Positions 44,167-52,819 of a stretch of DNA of 64,000 bases are shown in pieces; within the stretch, counting starts at the first letter, position 1, and every line of letters begins with the position of its first letter. Made by a program: the position numbers and the translations under genes. A model generated the notes under the pieces. It searched no databases. It was not told where the DNA came from and worked only from the letters and a program-made list of their open reading frames with translations. The stretch is from Hyphomicrobiaceae bacterium (GTDB lineage Bacteria; Pseudomonadota; Alphaproteobacteria; Rhizobiales; Hyphomicrobiaceae), in NCBI GenBank assembly GCA_020442165.1, contig JAGRKV010000088.1, positions 1 to 64,000 of the forward strand, written 5' to 3'.

Positions 44167-44882
44167 GCGGATGCGTGCGCATCATCATCGACGGCAAGAG
44201 CTGGCCGGCGATGGCTGGCCGGCCGCGCCAGCCGGTATTGGGAGAAATCGACCTGACGATCGAACGCGGTTCGTTCGTGGTGCTGACGGGCCCTTCGGGA
44301 TGCGGGAAGTCGACCCTGCTTAACATCGTGGCAGGGCTGGATCAGGATTATTCTGGCAAGGTCAGTTTCGATCCGCCCGATCCTGCAATGACCTACGTGT
44401 TCCAGTCGCCACGCCTGCTGCCCTGGCGAACGGTCTTCCAGAACGTGGCCCTTGCCCTGCCTGAAGGCGATCCGCGCGTGTCCGAGATACCAGAACTGCT
44501 GGCGCGCGTTGGGCTGGCCGATGCGGCCGACGTCTACCCGGAACGGCTGTCGCTTGGCATGCAGCGCCGCGCGGCTCTGGCACGAGGTTTCATTGGCAAG
44601 CCCGACGTGTTGCTGATGGATGAGCCGTTCGTCTCGCTCGACGATCCAACGGCACGCGGTCTGCGCCAGCTGCTCACCGATCTCTGGCGCCGCCGACCCA
44701 CCACGGTTCTGTTCGTGACCCACGATCGTGGCGAGGCAGTGATGCTGGGCACGCGCATCTTGCGCTTGGACGGCACCCCTGCGACAGTGGCTTCCGATAC
44801 CTCCGTTGCACTGGCGCCTGCGGGACGCACCAACGCCGACGCGGTTCTGGAGGAGCAACGACGGATCTTCGGCACAACGTGA
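44163..44882 (+). CDS. NitT/TauT-type ABC transporter ATP-binding protein
   Basis: ATG at 44163 overlaps the permease stop by 4 bases. The 239-residue protein has Walker A GPSGCGKST, Q-loop VFQSPRLLPWRTV, signature-region LSLGMQRRAALARGF, Walker B VLLMDEPFVSLD and the switch His in FVTHDRGEAVML. The signature reads LSLGM rather than LSGGQ, which is seen in some TauB/SsuB-type proteins. It ends in a 4-base overlap with mfnB, so the importer is translationally joined to methylofuran biosynthesis. Confidence 0.92.
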   Translation: MSGCVRIIIDGKSWPAMAGRPRQPVLGEIDLTIERGSFVVLTGPSGCGKSTLLNIVAGLDQDYSGKVSFDPPDPAMTYVFQSPRLLPWRTVFQNVALALPEGDPRVSEIPELLARVGLADAADVYPERLSLGMQRRAALARGFIGKPDVLLMDEPFVSLDDPTARGLRQLLTDLWRRRPTTVLFVTHDRGEAVMLGTRILRLDGTPATVASDTSVALAPAGRTNADAVLEEQRRIFGTT

Positions 44883-45652
44883 CCCAATCTCTCACCGCCC
44901 CCTATAAGCAGCCCGATCAAGGCCAGATTCGCATGCTGGCAAGTGTCATGTCGGCAGCGGAAGCGGCAGCAGCAATTGCTGGTGGGGCCGACATCATCGA
45001 TGCAAAGGATCCGCGTTCTGGAGCATTAGGCGCCGTCGATGATGCAACGCTGCGCGCCATACGTGCCGTCGTGCGCCATCCGATAGGCTTGAGCGCCACC
45101 ACCGGCGACATACCCGTCAGTGAAGTTGCATCCATCGTTAATGAAATCCTCCGCGTTGCCGCAACCGGTGTCGACCTGGTGAAGATCGGTCTGTTTGGAC
45201 CAGCAGATCCGCAACCATTGATGGCGGAACTGGCTAGGCAGCAGGATGTCACGACAAGTGCTTGGGGACGCCGTGTTGCCGTGCTTCTCGCCGATGACAA
45301 GATTGATTTCGACCTTATCGGAACACTTCCCGGGGCTGGGTTTGCCGGTGTCATGCTCGATACCGCGCGCAAGGATGCTGGCGCTCTCGTCGACATCGCC
45401 ACCACGCGCGACCTGGAGGCGTTCGTTGCATGTGGACGCAATGCAGGCTTGTTCGTGGGACTTGCGGGCTCGCTTCGTCTCCGGCATATCCCTGAGGTAA
45501 TGTCGTTGGAACCTGATATCATGGGGTTCCGCGGTGCATTGTGCAGGGGATTGTCGCGCACCGACGATATTGATGCCGGTGCTGTTGCCGCGGTAGGGGC
45601 TGCATTGGGCAAGCGGGCCGCGGCCCTTCAACCGGCTGGGGCTCAATCATGA
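44879..45652 (+). CDS. mfnB: (5-formylfuran-3-yl)methyl phosphate synthase, methylofuran biosynthesis
   Basis: GTG at 44879 overlaps the ATPase stop. The 257-residue protein is a DUF556/MfnB-type TIM barrel: MLASVMSAAEAAAAIAGGAD, then IIDAKDPRSGALGA with the Schiff-base Lys, VRHPIGLSATTGDIP, GVDLVKIGLF and VMLDTARKDAG. In archaea MfnB joins two glyceraldehyde-3-phosphate molecules into the furan ring of methanofuran; bacterial homologues make the furan of methylofuran, used by FhcABCD. It is followed after 88 bases by a folB-like gene. Confidence 0.93.
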   Translation: MTQSLTAPYKQPDQGQIRMLASVMSAAEAAAAIAGGADIIDAKDPRSGALGAVDDATLRAIRAVVRHPIGLSATTGDIPVSEVASIVNEILRVAATGVDLVKIGLFGPADPQPLMAELARQQDVTTSAWGRRVAVLLADDKIDFDLIGTLPGAGFAGVMLDTARKDAGALVDIATTRDLEAFVACGRNAGLFVGLAGSLRLRHIPEVMSLEPDIMGFRGALCRGLSRTDDIDAGAVAAVGAALGKRAAALQPAGAQS

Positions 45653-45740
45653 GACCGAACGGCAAGATCCTGGGAGGTTGTGCAAGGGTCTTGGACGCAC
45701 GGCATGAAAACACGGTCATAACGTGTGAGGAGATGATCCT

Positions 45741-46163
45741 ATGAGTGAACTGAGCGTGCTGGCGAGCCGCGCCATCGGTCGGCGGGAGGAGCCCGAGATC
45801 GTGCGCGACAAGATCTTCGTCCGCGATTACGTTCTTCCGATCCACATTGGTGTCTACCCCGAGGAGCAGGGCATCACTCAGAAGGTCGGCTTCACGGTCG
45901 AGGCCGAGGTGGCGAGCGCAGGTGCTGCGCGCCATGATATGATTGCCGAAGTGCCATCATACGATGACATCTTGAAAGGCATCCGGGCGATCATTGCGGA
46001 AGGCCATATCAATCTCGTCGAGACGCTGGCCGAGCGGATTGCCGCACACTGTCTCGCAGACCCGCGCATAGCCCGGGTGCGTGTCCGCATCGAGAAGCTT
46101 GAGCGAGGCCCGGAGGCCGTCGGCGTGGAAATCGTCCGGCCTGTCCGGAAGGAGGGGATCTAG
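45741..46163 (+). CDS. folB: FolB-like dihydroneopterin aldolase
   Basis: ATG at 45741 follows GAGGAGATG. The 140-residue protein matches FolB: DKIFVRDYVLPIHIGVYPEE with the conserved Tyr/Glu, YDDILKGIRAIIAEGHINLV, ETLAERIAAHCLADPR and VRIEKLERGPEAVGVEIVR. Dihydroneopterin aldolase cuts the side chain of dihydroneopterin to give 6-hydroxymethyl-dihydropterin, the pterin head of both folate and H4MPT. Its place in this cluster suggests H4MPT synthesis. It lies 5 bases before mfnE. Confidence 0.85.
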   Translation: MSELSVLASRAIGRREEPEIVRDKIFVRDYVLPIHIGVYPEEQGITQKVGFTVEAEVASAGAARHDMIAEVPSYDDILKGIRAIIAEGHINLVETLAERIAAHCLADPRIARVRVRIEKLERGPEAVGVEIVRPVRKEGI

Positions 46164-46168
46164 GAGCC

Positions 46169-46891
46169 GTGCTGCTGGAAACCTGCGAACGCCGCAAACT
46201 CGCGCCGCTGGTCGTCAAGATCGGCGGGTCGCTGTTGTCGGGGCAGGGCCAGAGGCTGGCAGGACTGGTGGCGATCATTGCCCGCGCCCGCCGCCCGCTC
46301 GTGATCGTGCCGGGCGGTGGCGTCTTCGCGGATGCGGTGCGCCGGATGCAGACCACCCATGATGTATCGGACCGCGCAGCCCACGCAATGGCATTGCTTG
46401 CCATGCACCAGATGGGTCTGCTGCTGCAGGACATGCACCCGCGCCTCATTGCCGTCGAGACTTTGGCATCCGTCCGCCAGGCGCTCGCACACAACCGCAT
46501 TCCCGTGTGGCTGCCCCTGCGGCTTGCCGAAACCGATGAATCTATACCGGCCGACTGGTCCGTGACTTCGGACGCGCTTGCCGCGCGCCTTGCCGAGCGT
46601 CTCAGGATCGAGGGGGTGCTGCTCGTCAAGTCCCGCCGTGTTCCCAAGGGGCCGACGGCGGAGGAACTCGCGGAGCAGGGCATCGTCGACCCGGTGTTCG
46701 GCGAAATCGTAACGCGCGCAGGCCTCGCCTTCCGCCTGTTGGGGCCGGGCGAAGAACGCGAGCTGGCCGAGATCTGCCTGGTCGCTCCGTTCATGCCAAA
46801 ACATATTCGCAGACTGCCTGGTCGTATCGAGCGCGGTCGTCGCGGTGTCCGCCGCCTTGCTGGCGGAGCGGGAACCCACACCCGCGGATAG
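46169..46891 (+). CDS. mfnE: [5-(aminomethyl)furan-3-yl]methyl phosphate kinase, methylofuran biosynthesis
   Basis: GTG at 46169 is used. The 240-residue protein is an amino-acid-kinase-fold enzyme: LVVKIGGSLLSGQGQRLAGL, RRPLVIVPGGGVFADAVRRM, and SVTSDALAARLAERLRIEGV with LLVKSRRVPKG. MfnE phosphorylates the aminomethylfuran phosphate to the diphosphate that is coupled to tyramine or tyrosine. It is between folB and the DHPS-like gene on the plus strand. The C-terminal tail is Arg/Gly-rich. Confidence 0.87.
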   Translation: MLLETCERRKLAPLVVKIGGSLLSGQGQRLAGLVAIIARARRPLVIVPGGGVFADAVRRMQTTHDVSDRAAHAMALLAMHQMGLLLQDMHPRLIAVETLASVRQALAHNRIPVWLPLRLAETDESIPADWSVTSDALAARLAERLRIEGVLLVKSRRVPKGPTAEELAEQGIVDPVFGEIVTRAGLAFRLLGPGEERELAEICLVAPFMPKHIRRLPGRIERGRRGVRRLAGGAGTHTRG

Positions 46892-46978
46892 AAGGCGCAG
46901 CAGCTTCACACCGTCACTTGGCCATAACCGCGCCGTCGCGGTGGTGCCACAACCAGACTTGAATGAGGCGTTTCCCCA

Positions 46979-48532
46979 ATGTCTTCACGGCAGCTATTCC
47001 TGACAGGCCGGCTTGCCGAGGAGCGCCTCGCCACCACATTGGCCGATGCTGGCCTGCCCGCAGGCAGCTGGCGGGTCGTCAATATCGGTATCAAGGTCGC
47101 TGCCTTGATGACGGAAGCGATCATCAAGAACCGGCTGCCCGATGTCGGCGACGCGGAGCGTGTCGTCGTGCCGGGCCGCTCGCGCATGGATCTGGATAGT
47201 CTCGCCAGTCATTTCGGTGTGCCGTTCGTGCGCGGACCAGACGAAATCATCGACCTGCCGATGTTCCTGGGTCGCGGCGGCAAACCGCCCGACTTCTCCC
47301 AACATGACGTGCGCATCTTCGCCGAGATCGTGGAAGCGCCGACGTTGTCGGTGGACGAACTCGTTGCACGCGCGTTGAAGCACCGTGCCGCCGGCGCCGA
47401 TGTCATCGACATTGGCTGCCAGCCAGATACCCCGTTCCAGCATCTGGAACAGGCGATCCTGGCACTCCGCGCCGAAGGGCTGCGCGTCAGCGTCGACAGC
47501 GGCGATCTCGCCGAACTCGAACGCGCAATCAAGGCCGGTGCCGATTACGTCTTGAGCCTCGATGAAGACAGCCTCGGCTTAGTCGAAGGCACGGGCTGCA
47601 CACCGATCCTGGTGCCCAAGCCGCATGGCGATCTCCCCTCGCTGCTGCGCGCCATCGACGCCGCAGAGGCAAAGCGCATCCCCCACATCGCCGATCCGGT
47701 CCTCGACCCGATCCACTTCGGTTTCATGGCCTCGCTGGAACGCTACGCCGAGTTGCGTCGCCAGCGTCCGGACGTCGAGATCCTGATGGGCACCGGCAAC
47801 CTGACGGAACTCACCGACGCCGACAGCCAGGGCGTGACGGCGGTGCTCGCGGGCATCTGCTCCGAGCTGCAGATCCGCAATGTCCTGATTGTGCAGGTCT
47901 CGCCCCATACCCGGCGCACCGTTGAGGAGCACGATGCAGCCCGCCGGCTCATGTTCCGGGCAAAGGCAGATGGCAATCTGCCAAAGGGCTACGGCGGCGC
48001 CAGGCTGCTATCGCTGCACGACCTGTTGCCCTACCCGCAGACGCCGCATGAGATCGCGGTGGCGGCAGCGGCTGTGCGCGATCTCAACTACCGCATCGAA
48101 GTTGGTGAGGACGGCATCCACATCTACAACCGCCAAGGCCACCACATCTCGGAGCAGCCTCTGGAGCTTTACCCGAAGCTTGATGTGGCGGATGATGCCA
48201 GCCACGCTTTCTATTTGGGCTATGAGCTTGCCAAGGCCGAGTCCGCCTGGCGCCTTGCAAAGCGATACGTCCAGGACCAGCCGCTCGATTGGGGCGTTGC
48301 CGCAGACAAGGCCGCCGAGGATCTGACGCGGCACGCGGTGGCAGGCGCCACTCTCGCAGCCAAAGCCAAGGAAGCAGCAGCGGTTCGGGAGCAAAGACGT
48401 GCGATTGACGAGGGCCGCGACCCTGTTGACCGAGGCTCCAGCAGCGCCACCCGCCGTAATGCAGAAGCAAAAGAAGACGGGCCAGTGGTCAACGACGCAT
48501 CGCCGCTCCATGGCACGAAGCCGAAGCGGTAG
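46979..48532 (+). CDS. Dihydropteroate-synthase-like protein of H4MPT biosynthesis
   Basis: A 517-residue protein: an N-terminal domain (LFLTGRLAEERLATTLADAG, VNIGIKVAALMTEAIIKNRL) of the DUF6513 type, then a DHPS-like TIM barrel (AAGADVIDIGCQPDTPFQHL, RVSVDSGDLAELERAIKAGA, ILMGTGNLTELTDADSQGVT) and a low-complexity charged C-terminus. Homologues in methanogens and methylotrophs are thought to join the pterin with the RFAP-derived arylamine during H4MPT synthesis, replacing folate DHPS. The DUF447 gene follows 47 bases downstream. Confidence 0.85.
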   Translation: MSSRQLFLTGRLAEERLATTLADAGLPAGSWRVVNIGIKVAALMTEAIIKNRLPDVGDAERVVVPGRSRMDLDSLASHFGVPFVRGPDEIIDLPMFLGRGGKPPDFSQHDVRIFAEIVEAPTLSVDELVARALKHRAAGADVIDIGCQPDTPFQHLEQAILALRAEGLRVSVDSGDLAELERAIKAGADYVLSLDEDSLGLVEGTGCTPILVPKPHGDLPSLLRAIDAAEAKRIPHIADPVLDPIHFGFMASLERYAELRRQRPDVEILMGTGNLTELTDADSQGVTAVLAGICSELQIRNVLIVQVSPHTRRTVEEHDAARRLMFRAKADGNLPKGYGGARLLSLHDLLPYPQTPHEIAVAAAAVRDLNYRIEVGEDGIHIYNRQGHHISEQPLELYPKLDVADDASHAFYLGYELAKAESAWRLAKRYVQDQPLDWGVAADKAAEDLTRHAVAGATLAAKAKEAAAVREQRRAIDEGRDPVDRGSSSATRRNAEAKEDGPVVNDASPLHGTKPKR

Positions 48533-48579
48533 AAGAAGAAGCGCGTTGCCTGCCCCACGAGCGAGGAGAGAGCAAGGAG

Positions 48580-49179
48580 ATGCCATTCATTGTCGAAACC
48601 ATCATCACGACGAGAAACGAAGAAGGACAGGTGCATGTCGCGCCCTTGGGTCTCATCAAGGATGGCGATGCCAATGACGATACAGCCTGGATCCTGGCCC
48701 CCTTTAGGCCATCCCGGACGCTCGACAATCTGATTTCGAATGGCTTTGCCGTTGCCAACCATGTCGACGACGTTCGCGTCTTTGCCAACTGCATCATGGG
48801 CCGTCGTAACTGGCCCGTGCAGCGCGCATTGAAAGGTGACGGCGGCGTTATGACCAACGCTGCTGTGCACTGGGAGATGCAAGTCGAACGGCTGGAAGAA
48901 GACGAGGTGCGGCCGCGCTTCCATTGCCGCGTAGTGCATGCGCAGACGCACCGTCCCTGGTCCGGCTTCAACCGCGCGCAGGCGGCAGTCATCGAGGCCG
49001 CCGTTCTCGCAACGCGCCTCCATATGCTGCCATCCGAAAAGATCGAAACGGAACTGGCCTATCTCAACATCGCAATCGAAAAGACGGCTGGCCCGCGCGA
49101 GGCGGAGGCCTGGGCGACATTGATGGAAAAGTTCGACGCCTGGCGCGCAGGTGACCGTGCAGCCGTGCGGAAGGCCTAG
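48580..49179 (+). CDS. DUF447 family protein of the H4MPT cluster
   Basis: ATG at 48580 follows AAGGAG. The 199-residue protein has VETIITTRNEEGQVHVAPLG, ILAPFRPSRTLDNLISNGFA, DDVRVFANCIMGRRNWPVQR, and HCRVVHAQTHRPWSGFNRAQ, which matches DUF447, a flavin-reductase-like split-barrel family present in methanogens and H4MPT-using bacteria. An FMN-binding or reductase role in cofactor synthesis is possible but unproven. Confidence 0.83.
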   Translation: MPFIVETIITTRNEEGQVHVAPLGLIKDGDANDDTAWILAPFRPSRTLDNLISNGFAVANHVDDVRVFANCIMGRRNWPVQRALKGDGGVMTNAAVHWEMQVERLEEDEVRPRFHCRVVHAQTHRPWSGFNRAQAAVIEAAVLATRLHMLPSEKIETELAYLNIAIEKTAGPREAEAWATLMEKFDAWRAGDRAAVRKA

Positions 49180-49213
49180 GCAGCAGTGCCAGCACCACCA
49201 CGCCGAATGCGGC

Positions 49214-50245
49214 TCACCCAGGCACGCGATCAAGCAGAAGAGCGATCGCCACCGCTGGCGCCGAATAAGTCGCCTTGAGCGACAGCTCGCGAGACGAGCC
49301 ACAGAACCTACCGAACGTGAGAGGCTGCAATCCCGTGCGTAACGCCAGAACGTTGACGACATCCGTGCCGATGCCCGCCGATACCAGCCGCCCGCCCCAC
49401 AAGGAAGGATGTGCGGAGAGTACGGCAAGCATGCCGTCGTGGATCGAGCGCATCTGGCATTCCGCGATGTAGCGGGCGGTGAGCTGCCAATCCATCGCAC
49501 TGCCTTCGCCCGCGTCTCTGCCGAGCATCCGTGCCAGCCGCTGAGTGCTCTCTTCAACCGTTTTGCCGCGTCCATCCGCGGTGTCATGCAAATCAACCGC
49601 GGGATCGAGTTCGCCGCGTATCCTGCGGACATCTGCCATGTTGGCGAGGTTCTCTCGCGCCAACCCGACCCACTGCCCCTTGAAAAGCGCGCTGGTGGTG
49701 ACTCCCATCACGGCCGTTCGCGTGTAGCCGGTATAGACGAGCTCGCCATTGCCCTGCCGCACGGCGTCGGTCAGCCCGATGGGCTGCGGCTTGCCATCCA
49801 GGATCGGGATGACATCGGCCGTGGTTGAGCCGAAGTCCAAGAGCAGTGCGTCAGGGTGGCGCTCGCCGATCAGCGTGGCGGTGGCGAGGAAATTGGTCGA
49901 TCCCACATCCTGGTGATGCTCGATGGCGCAGTCACAAGTGCCAAAGCCGCGAGACCCCGCCCAGAACCGGATATGATCGCCCAGCTCCCATGTCAGCCAC
50001 TCGGCAAGAACAGACACGCCCTCGCGCCTGTCATCGAAGAGATCGGATAGTTCGCCCGTCATGGTCACACCGATGCGGTCCGCACGTCCGATGAGTGGTT
50101 CAGCGGCAATGAGCGCCTTGTCCAGCGTGCCTATTCCCTGCCAAATGGGAGAGGCATATTGCTCTATGGCGATGAGCTTGCCGTCTTCGACAAGGGCAAC
50201 CTTCAGGTGAGCGCCTCCAACATCGAGGCCAGCAGTCACGGTCAT
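49214..50245 (-). CDS. mfnF: MfnF-like methylofuran synthase (hydantoinase/oxoprolinase fold)
   Basis: A 343-residue ASKHA-fold protein: TAGLDVGGAHLKVALVEDGK at the N-terminus, GVTMTGELSDLFDDRREGVS, LLLDFGSTTADVIPILDGKP and VSAGIGTDVVNVLALRTGLQ. MfnF in methanogens couples the furan diphosphate to the glutamyl-tyramine amine by displacing pyrophosphate. The bacterial homologue should do the same step for methylofuran. It is convergent with the DUF447 gene and divergent from the HisA-like gene. Confidence 0.87.
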   Translation of the reverse strand: MTVTAGLDVGGAHLKVALVEDGKLIAIEQYASPIWQGIGTLDKALIAAEPLIGRADRIGVTMTGELSDLFDDRREGVSVLAEWLTWELGDHIRFWAGSRGFGTCDCAIEHHQDVGSTNFLATATLIGERHPDALLLDFGSTTADVIPILDGKPQPIGLTDAVRQGNGELVYTGYTRTAVMGVTTSALFKGQWVGLARENLANMADVRRIRGELDPAVDLHDTADGRGKTVEESTQRLARMLGRDAGEGSAMDWQLTARYIAECQMRSIHDGMLAVLSAHPSLWGGRLVSAGIGTDVVNVLALRTGLQPLTFGRFCGSSRELSLKATYSAPAVAIALLLDRVPG

Positions 50246-50342
50246 GTCTGATTATCCGGGATACCGGGTGTTTCAATATTGCCGCAAATCATTTGGTGTT
50301 AACGGCTCTTGTCGTGGCATGACGCGCTGAAAGAGGCAACCT

Positions 50343-51071
50343 GTGCAAGTCGTACCTGTCATTGATGTGAAGAACGGCACGGTGGTGCATGCCGAAGGCG
50401 GCGATAGGAGGAATTATCGTCCTCTGATTTCAAGTCTGGCAGACGGCTCCACTCCCATCCGCGTCGTTGAAGGATTGTTGTCTGTTCAGAGATTTTCCGT
50501 CCTCTATATCGCCGATTTGGATGCGATTGCCGGACATGCCTCGAATGCGCAGGCTGTTGCAGAAATCTCGCGGCACTTCCCTGATCTGGAGCTGTGGATC
50601 GACAATGGCTCTCACGACGAAACAGGAGTGGCAAAGCTACTGAGCTACCCCGCAGCCAGAGCGGTAATCGGCTCGGAAACGCTGCAATCGGTCCGCGATC
50701 TTGAGCAGATGAGCGCGCATCACCCCGGGCGCGTACTGCTGTCCATGGATTTCAGAGGCGATGAATTACTAGGGCCGCAAGACTTACTCCAACAGCCGCA
50801 AAGCTGGCCGTCAACCGTAATAGCTATGACGCTGGCTGCCGTCGGTAGCCGGGCTGGCCCCGATCTAAACTGGATCGGCCGCCTCAAGTCGCTGGCTCCT
50901 CAGACCGCCATCGCCGCCGCAGGGGGCATCCGCGACAAGGCGGACTTGGCTGCCGCCGCAGCAGCAGGAGCCTCGGCGGCGCTAGTTGCAACAGCACTTC
51001 ATGCCGGAACACTGAAGGCCGGCGACCTCCAAGAGATCGCCGGCCTTCCAGTAGGTTCATCTAGCTCATGA
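50343..51071 (+). CDS. HisA/HisF-like TIM-barrel protein of the H4MPT cluster
   Basis: GTG at 50343 (MQVVPVIDVKNGTVVHAEGG) is used. The 242-residue protein has the HisA-like start VIDVKNGTVVHAEGGDRRNY, FSVLYIADLDAIAGHASNAQ, the central Asp in VLLSMDFRGD, and IAAAGGIRDKADLAAAAAAG with the phosphate loop. It belongs to the archaeal-type HisA/HisF-related branch found with C1 cofactor genes, not to histidine biosynthesis, because no his genes are adjacent. The reaction is unknown. It is divergent from mfnF by about 100 bases. Confidence 0.8.
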   Translation: MQVVPVIDVKNGTVVHAEGGDRRNYRPLISSLADGSTPIRVVEGLLSVQRFSVLYIADLDAIAGHASNAQAVAEISRHFPDLELWIDNGSHDETGVAKLLSYPAARAVIGSETLQSVRDLEQMSAHHPGRVLLSMDFRGDELLGPQDLLQQPQSWPSTVIAMTLAAVGSRAGPDLNWIGRLKSLAPQTAIAAAGGIRDKADLAAAAAAGASAALVATALHAGTLKAGDLQEIAGLPVGSSSS

Positions 51072-51220
51072 TTGGGGCATTTGCGGGGTGTTTCACCCCG
51101 GCATTACTGATTTTGTCAGCCGCCCCAGCGGCCAGAAAGCAGTTTACCCAATCGCTGTAGCAGACCCCCCTTCATCGGTGGGGCTTTATCGTGTTGTTCC
51201 TGCCCAGGATGGTTTCCGCT

Positions 51221-51733
51221 TCAAGACTTGGCAGCGAACGGATGGGCTGCAGCGTTGCGCTGGGCAGTCGCTTCAGCAGCCGTCGGCTTGCCGGCAACAG
51301 CGCGTGCGATAGCTTCCTTCGTTGCGCGGTAGTTGAAATCCTGGATCTTGGCGTCGTCGGCCGCTTCCCAGTGGATGAACACGCCGACGCAGATGTAGAG
51401 GTCGTCAGCTTCGTCAGCCGGGATCACGCCCTCGGCAACCGAGTCCTGCACGGCCTTGGCCACGCCGTACTGGGCCGGTCCAAACATCTGAACGGCCTGA
51501 CGGGCGTCCTTGATGGTAACCTTGTTGAACATCACGGTGCTGGGCTTGCAAGCCAGGTTCGGTGCGATCACAGCAAGCAGAGCGGTGAAGCCGTCCTTGT
51601 TGTTCGTCAGCGAGTTGCAGAATGCAGCCTCGGCAGCAGAGCCGCGCGGTCCGATGAGGAGATCGATATGGGCGACCTCGTTGCCGTCGCCAACGAGCGA
51701 CTCACCAACGCAAACCTTATTGATTTTTGCCAT
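51221..51733 (-). CDS. fae: Formaldehyde-activating enzyme
   Basis: ATG at 51733 follows GGAGGAACC; the frame open to 51811 is not used. The 170-residue protein is a typical Fae: KINKVCVGESLVGDGNEVAH with the active-site His, IDLLIGPRGSAAEAAFCNSL, FNKVTIKDARQAVQMFGPAQ and GVFIHWEAADDAKIQDFNYR. It condenses formaldehyde with H4MPT to methylene-H4MPT, the first step after XoxF. A 219-base gap separates it from the CitG-like gene, so it probably has its own strong promoter. Confidence 0.97.
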   Translation of the reverse strand: MAKINKVCVGESLVGDGNEVAHIDLLIGPRGSAAEAAFCNSLTNNKDGFTALLAVIAPNLACKPSTVMFNKVTIKDARQAVQMFGPAQYGVAKAVQDSVAEGVIPADEADDLYICVGVFIHWEAADDAKIQDFNYRATKEAIARAVAGKPTAAEATAQRNAAAHPFAAKS

Positions 51734-51952
51734 GCCTGGGGTTCCTCCGATTGCATGTATCACCACTGGGGGCGGTCCGGCCCAATAAAGGACCTTCACC
51801 AAGTACCGCACCCGCTCGTTCCGAGCTATCCCAGTTGTCAGCGAACGGTGGCAGTTTCCACCGAACCGGTTCGCCAGATAGCGGCGCTGAGCACCGGCGC
51901 TAAATAACGCCAGGAACCGTCCTGAGACAAGTGATTAGTAGGATGTCCGACG

Positions 51953-52819
51953 CTATAAATCGGCGGCGAACAGGGTCGCCACCACGAAATCGGCGCTCGT
52001 TCCGGGATTCCAACCTTCCTGCTTCAACATCGCGTCGAGCCTCAACAGGCTGGTATACGATTTAGGGGTTACAAAGGGCTCCCAGTCATGCCGCGCCGCG
52101 CGCGCCAGCCGCTGTACGTGGGCCGCCGTTTCCATCCCGAATTTGCGCTGAATGTGGCTGTCTGGAAATCTAGCCAGGATCGACATGTAAAGGCTGGAGA
52201 CTATTTCGTCTGGGTTCCCTGGCGCATGGCCGCTTTGGCGAGCACGCAGGCGCAAGAGCAGCGGCAGGTGATCGTCAAAGATATCCCGTAGGCCAAATGC
52301 GTAATTGGCGGCGATGCGATCCCGTGGAGCCGCAAGCGCCATCGCGTCGAGAATCGGTAGTGTTGGCTCCTGAGACACATCCCCTGTATCCGATTTACCA
52401 AGTCCACCAGGATTGGCTGCTCGGATCGCGGCGTAAACGTCGCTAGCATCGTTGTCATCGAGCTCTTCGAGCACCGTTTTGACACGATCTCGCAGTGAGG
52501 AAGGCTCGTGGCGCAGCGCCGCTGCGGCCAGCGGGGCGCACAAAAGGATGATTCCCAAATTTGTGTTGCACCCCGCCGCCGCCATGCTGGCTTCGACGGC
52601 GGCTCGAATACGCGCGCCGACCCGAAGCACCGCATCGCCGATGAATGGAGCGGCGGCTTCGGCAGCCAGTTCGAATTGGCGAACCTCCATGCCATGACCG
52701 CCGGCATGGATATGCACATTGCCGGGCTTCAAGGCCGTCAATTCCGCACGGCAGGCCCTGAGGAAAGCAGCACTGAGGCCCGACGGAGCGGCACCCGCCG
52801 CTGGCGCCGTGCCATTCAT
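51953..52819 (-). CDS. CitG-like triphosphoribosyl-dephospho-CoA synthase homologue
   Basis: A 288-residue protein with CitG/MdcB motifs: LSAAFLRACRAELTALKPGN followed by VHIHAGGHGM, AAGCNTNLGIILLCAPLAAA, and GGLGKSDTGDVSQEPTLPIL. Classic CitG makes the phosphoribosyl-dephospho-CoA prosthetic group of citrate lyase; no lyase is present here. Homologues sit in the H4MPT gene clusters of methylotrophs and may attach a phosphoribosyl group or do a similar transfer in H4MPT synthesis. The start overlaps the stop of the ATP-grasp gene by 4 bases. Confidence 0.85.
   Translation of the reverse strand: MNGTAPAAGAAPSGLSAAFLRACRAELTALKPGNVHIHAGGHGMEVRQFELAAEAAAPFIGDAVLRVGARIRAAVEASMAAAGCNTNLGIILLCAPLAAAALRHEPSSLRDRVKTVLEELDDNDASDVYAAIRAANPGGLGKSDTGDVSQEPTLPILDAMALAAPRDRIAANYAFGLRDIFDDHLPLLLRLRARQSGHAPGNPDEIVSSLYMSILARFPDSHIQRKFGMETAAHVQRLARAARHDWEPFVTPKSYTSLLRLDAMLKQEGWNPGTSADFVVATLFAADL

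Noticed and set aside
51121..51200. Strong terminator between the HisA-like gene and fae
   Set aside because: A short GGGG/CCCC pairing exists near 51165-51187 but the stem is only 4-5 bases and the loop long, so it was not listed.
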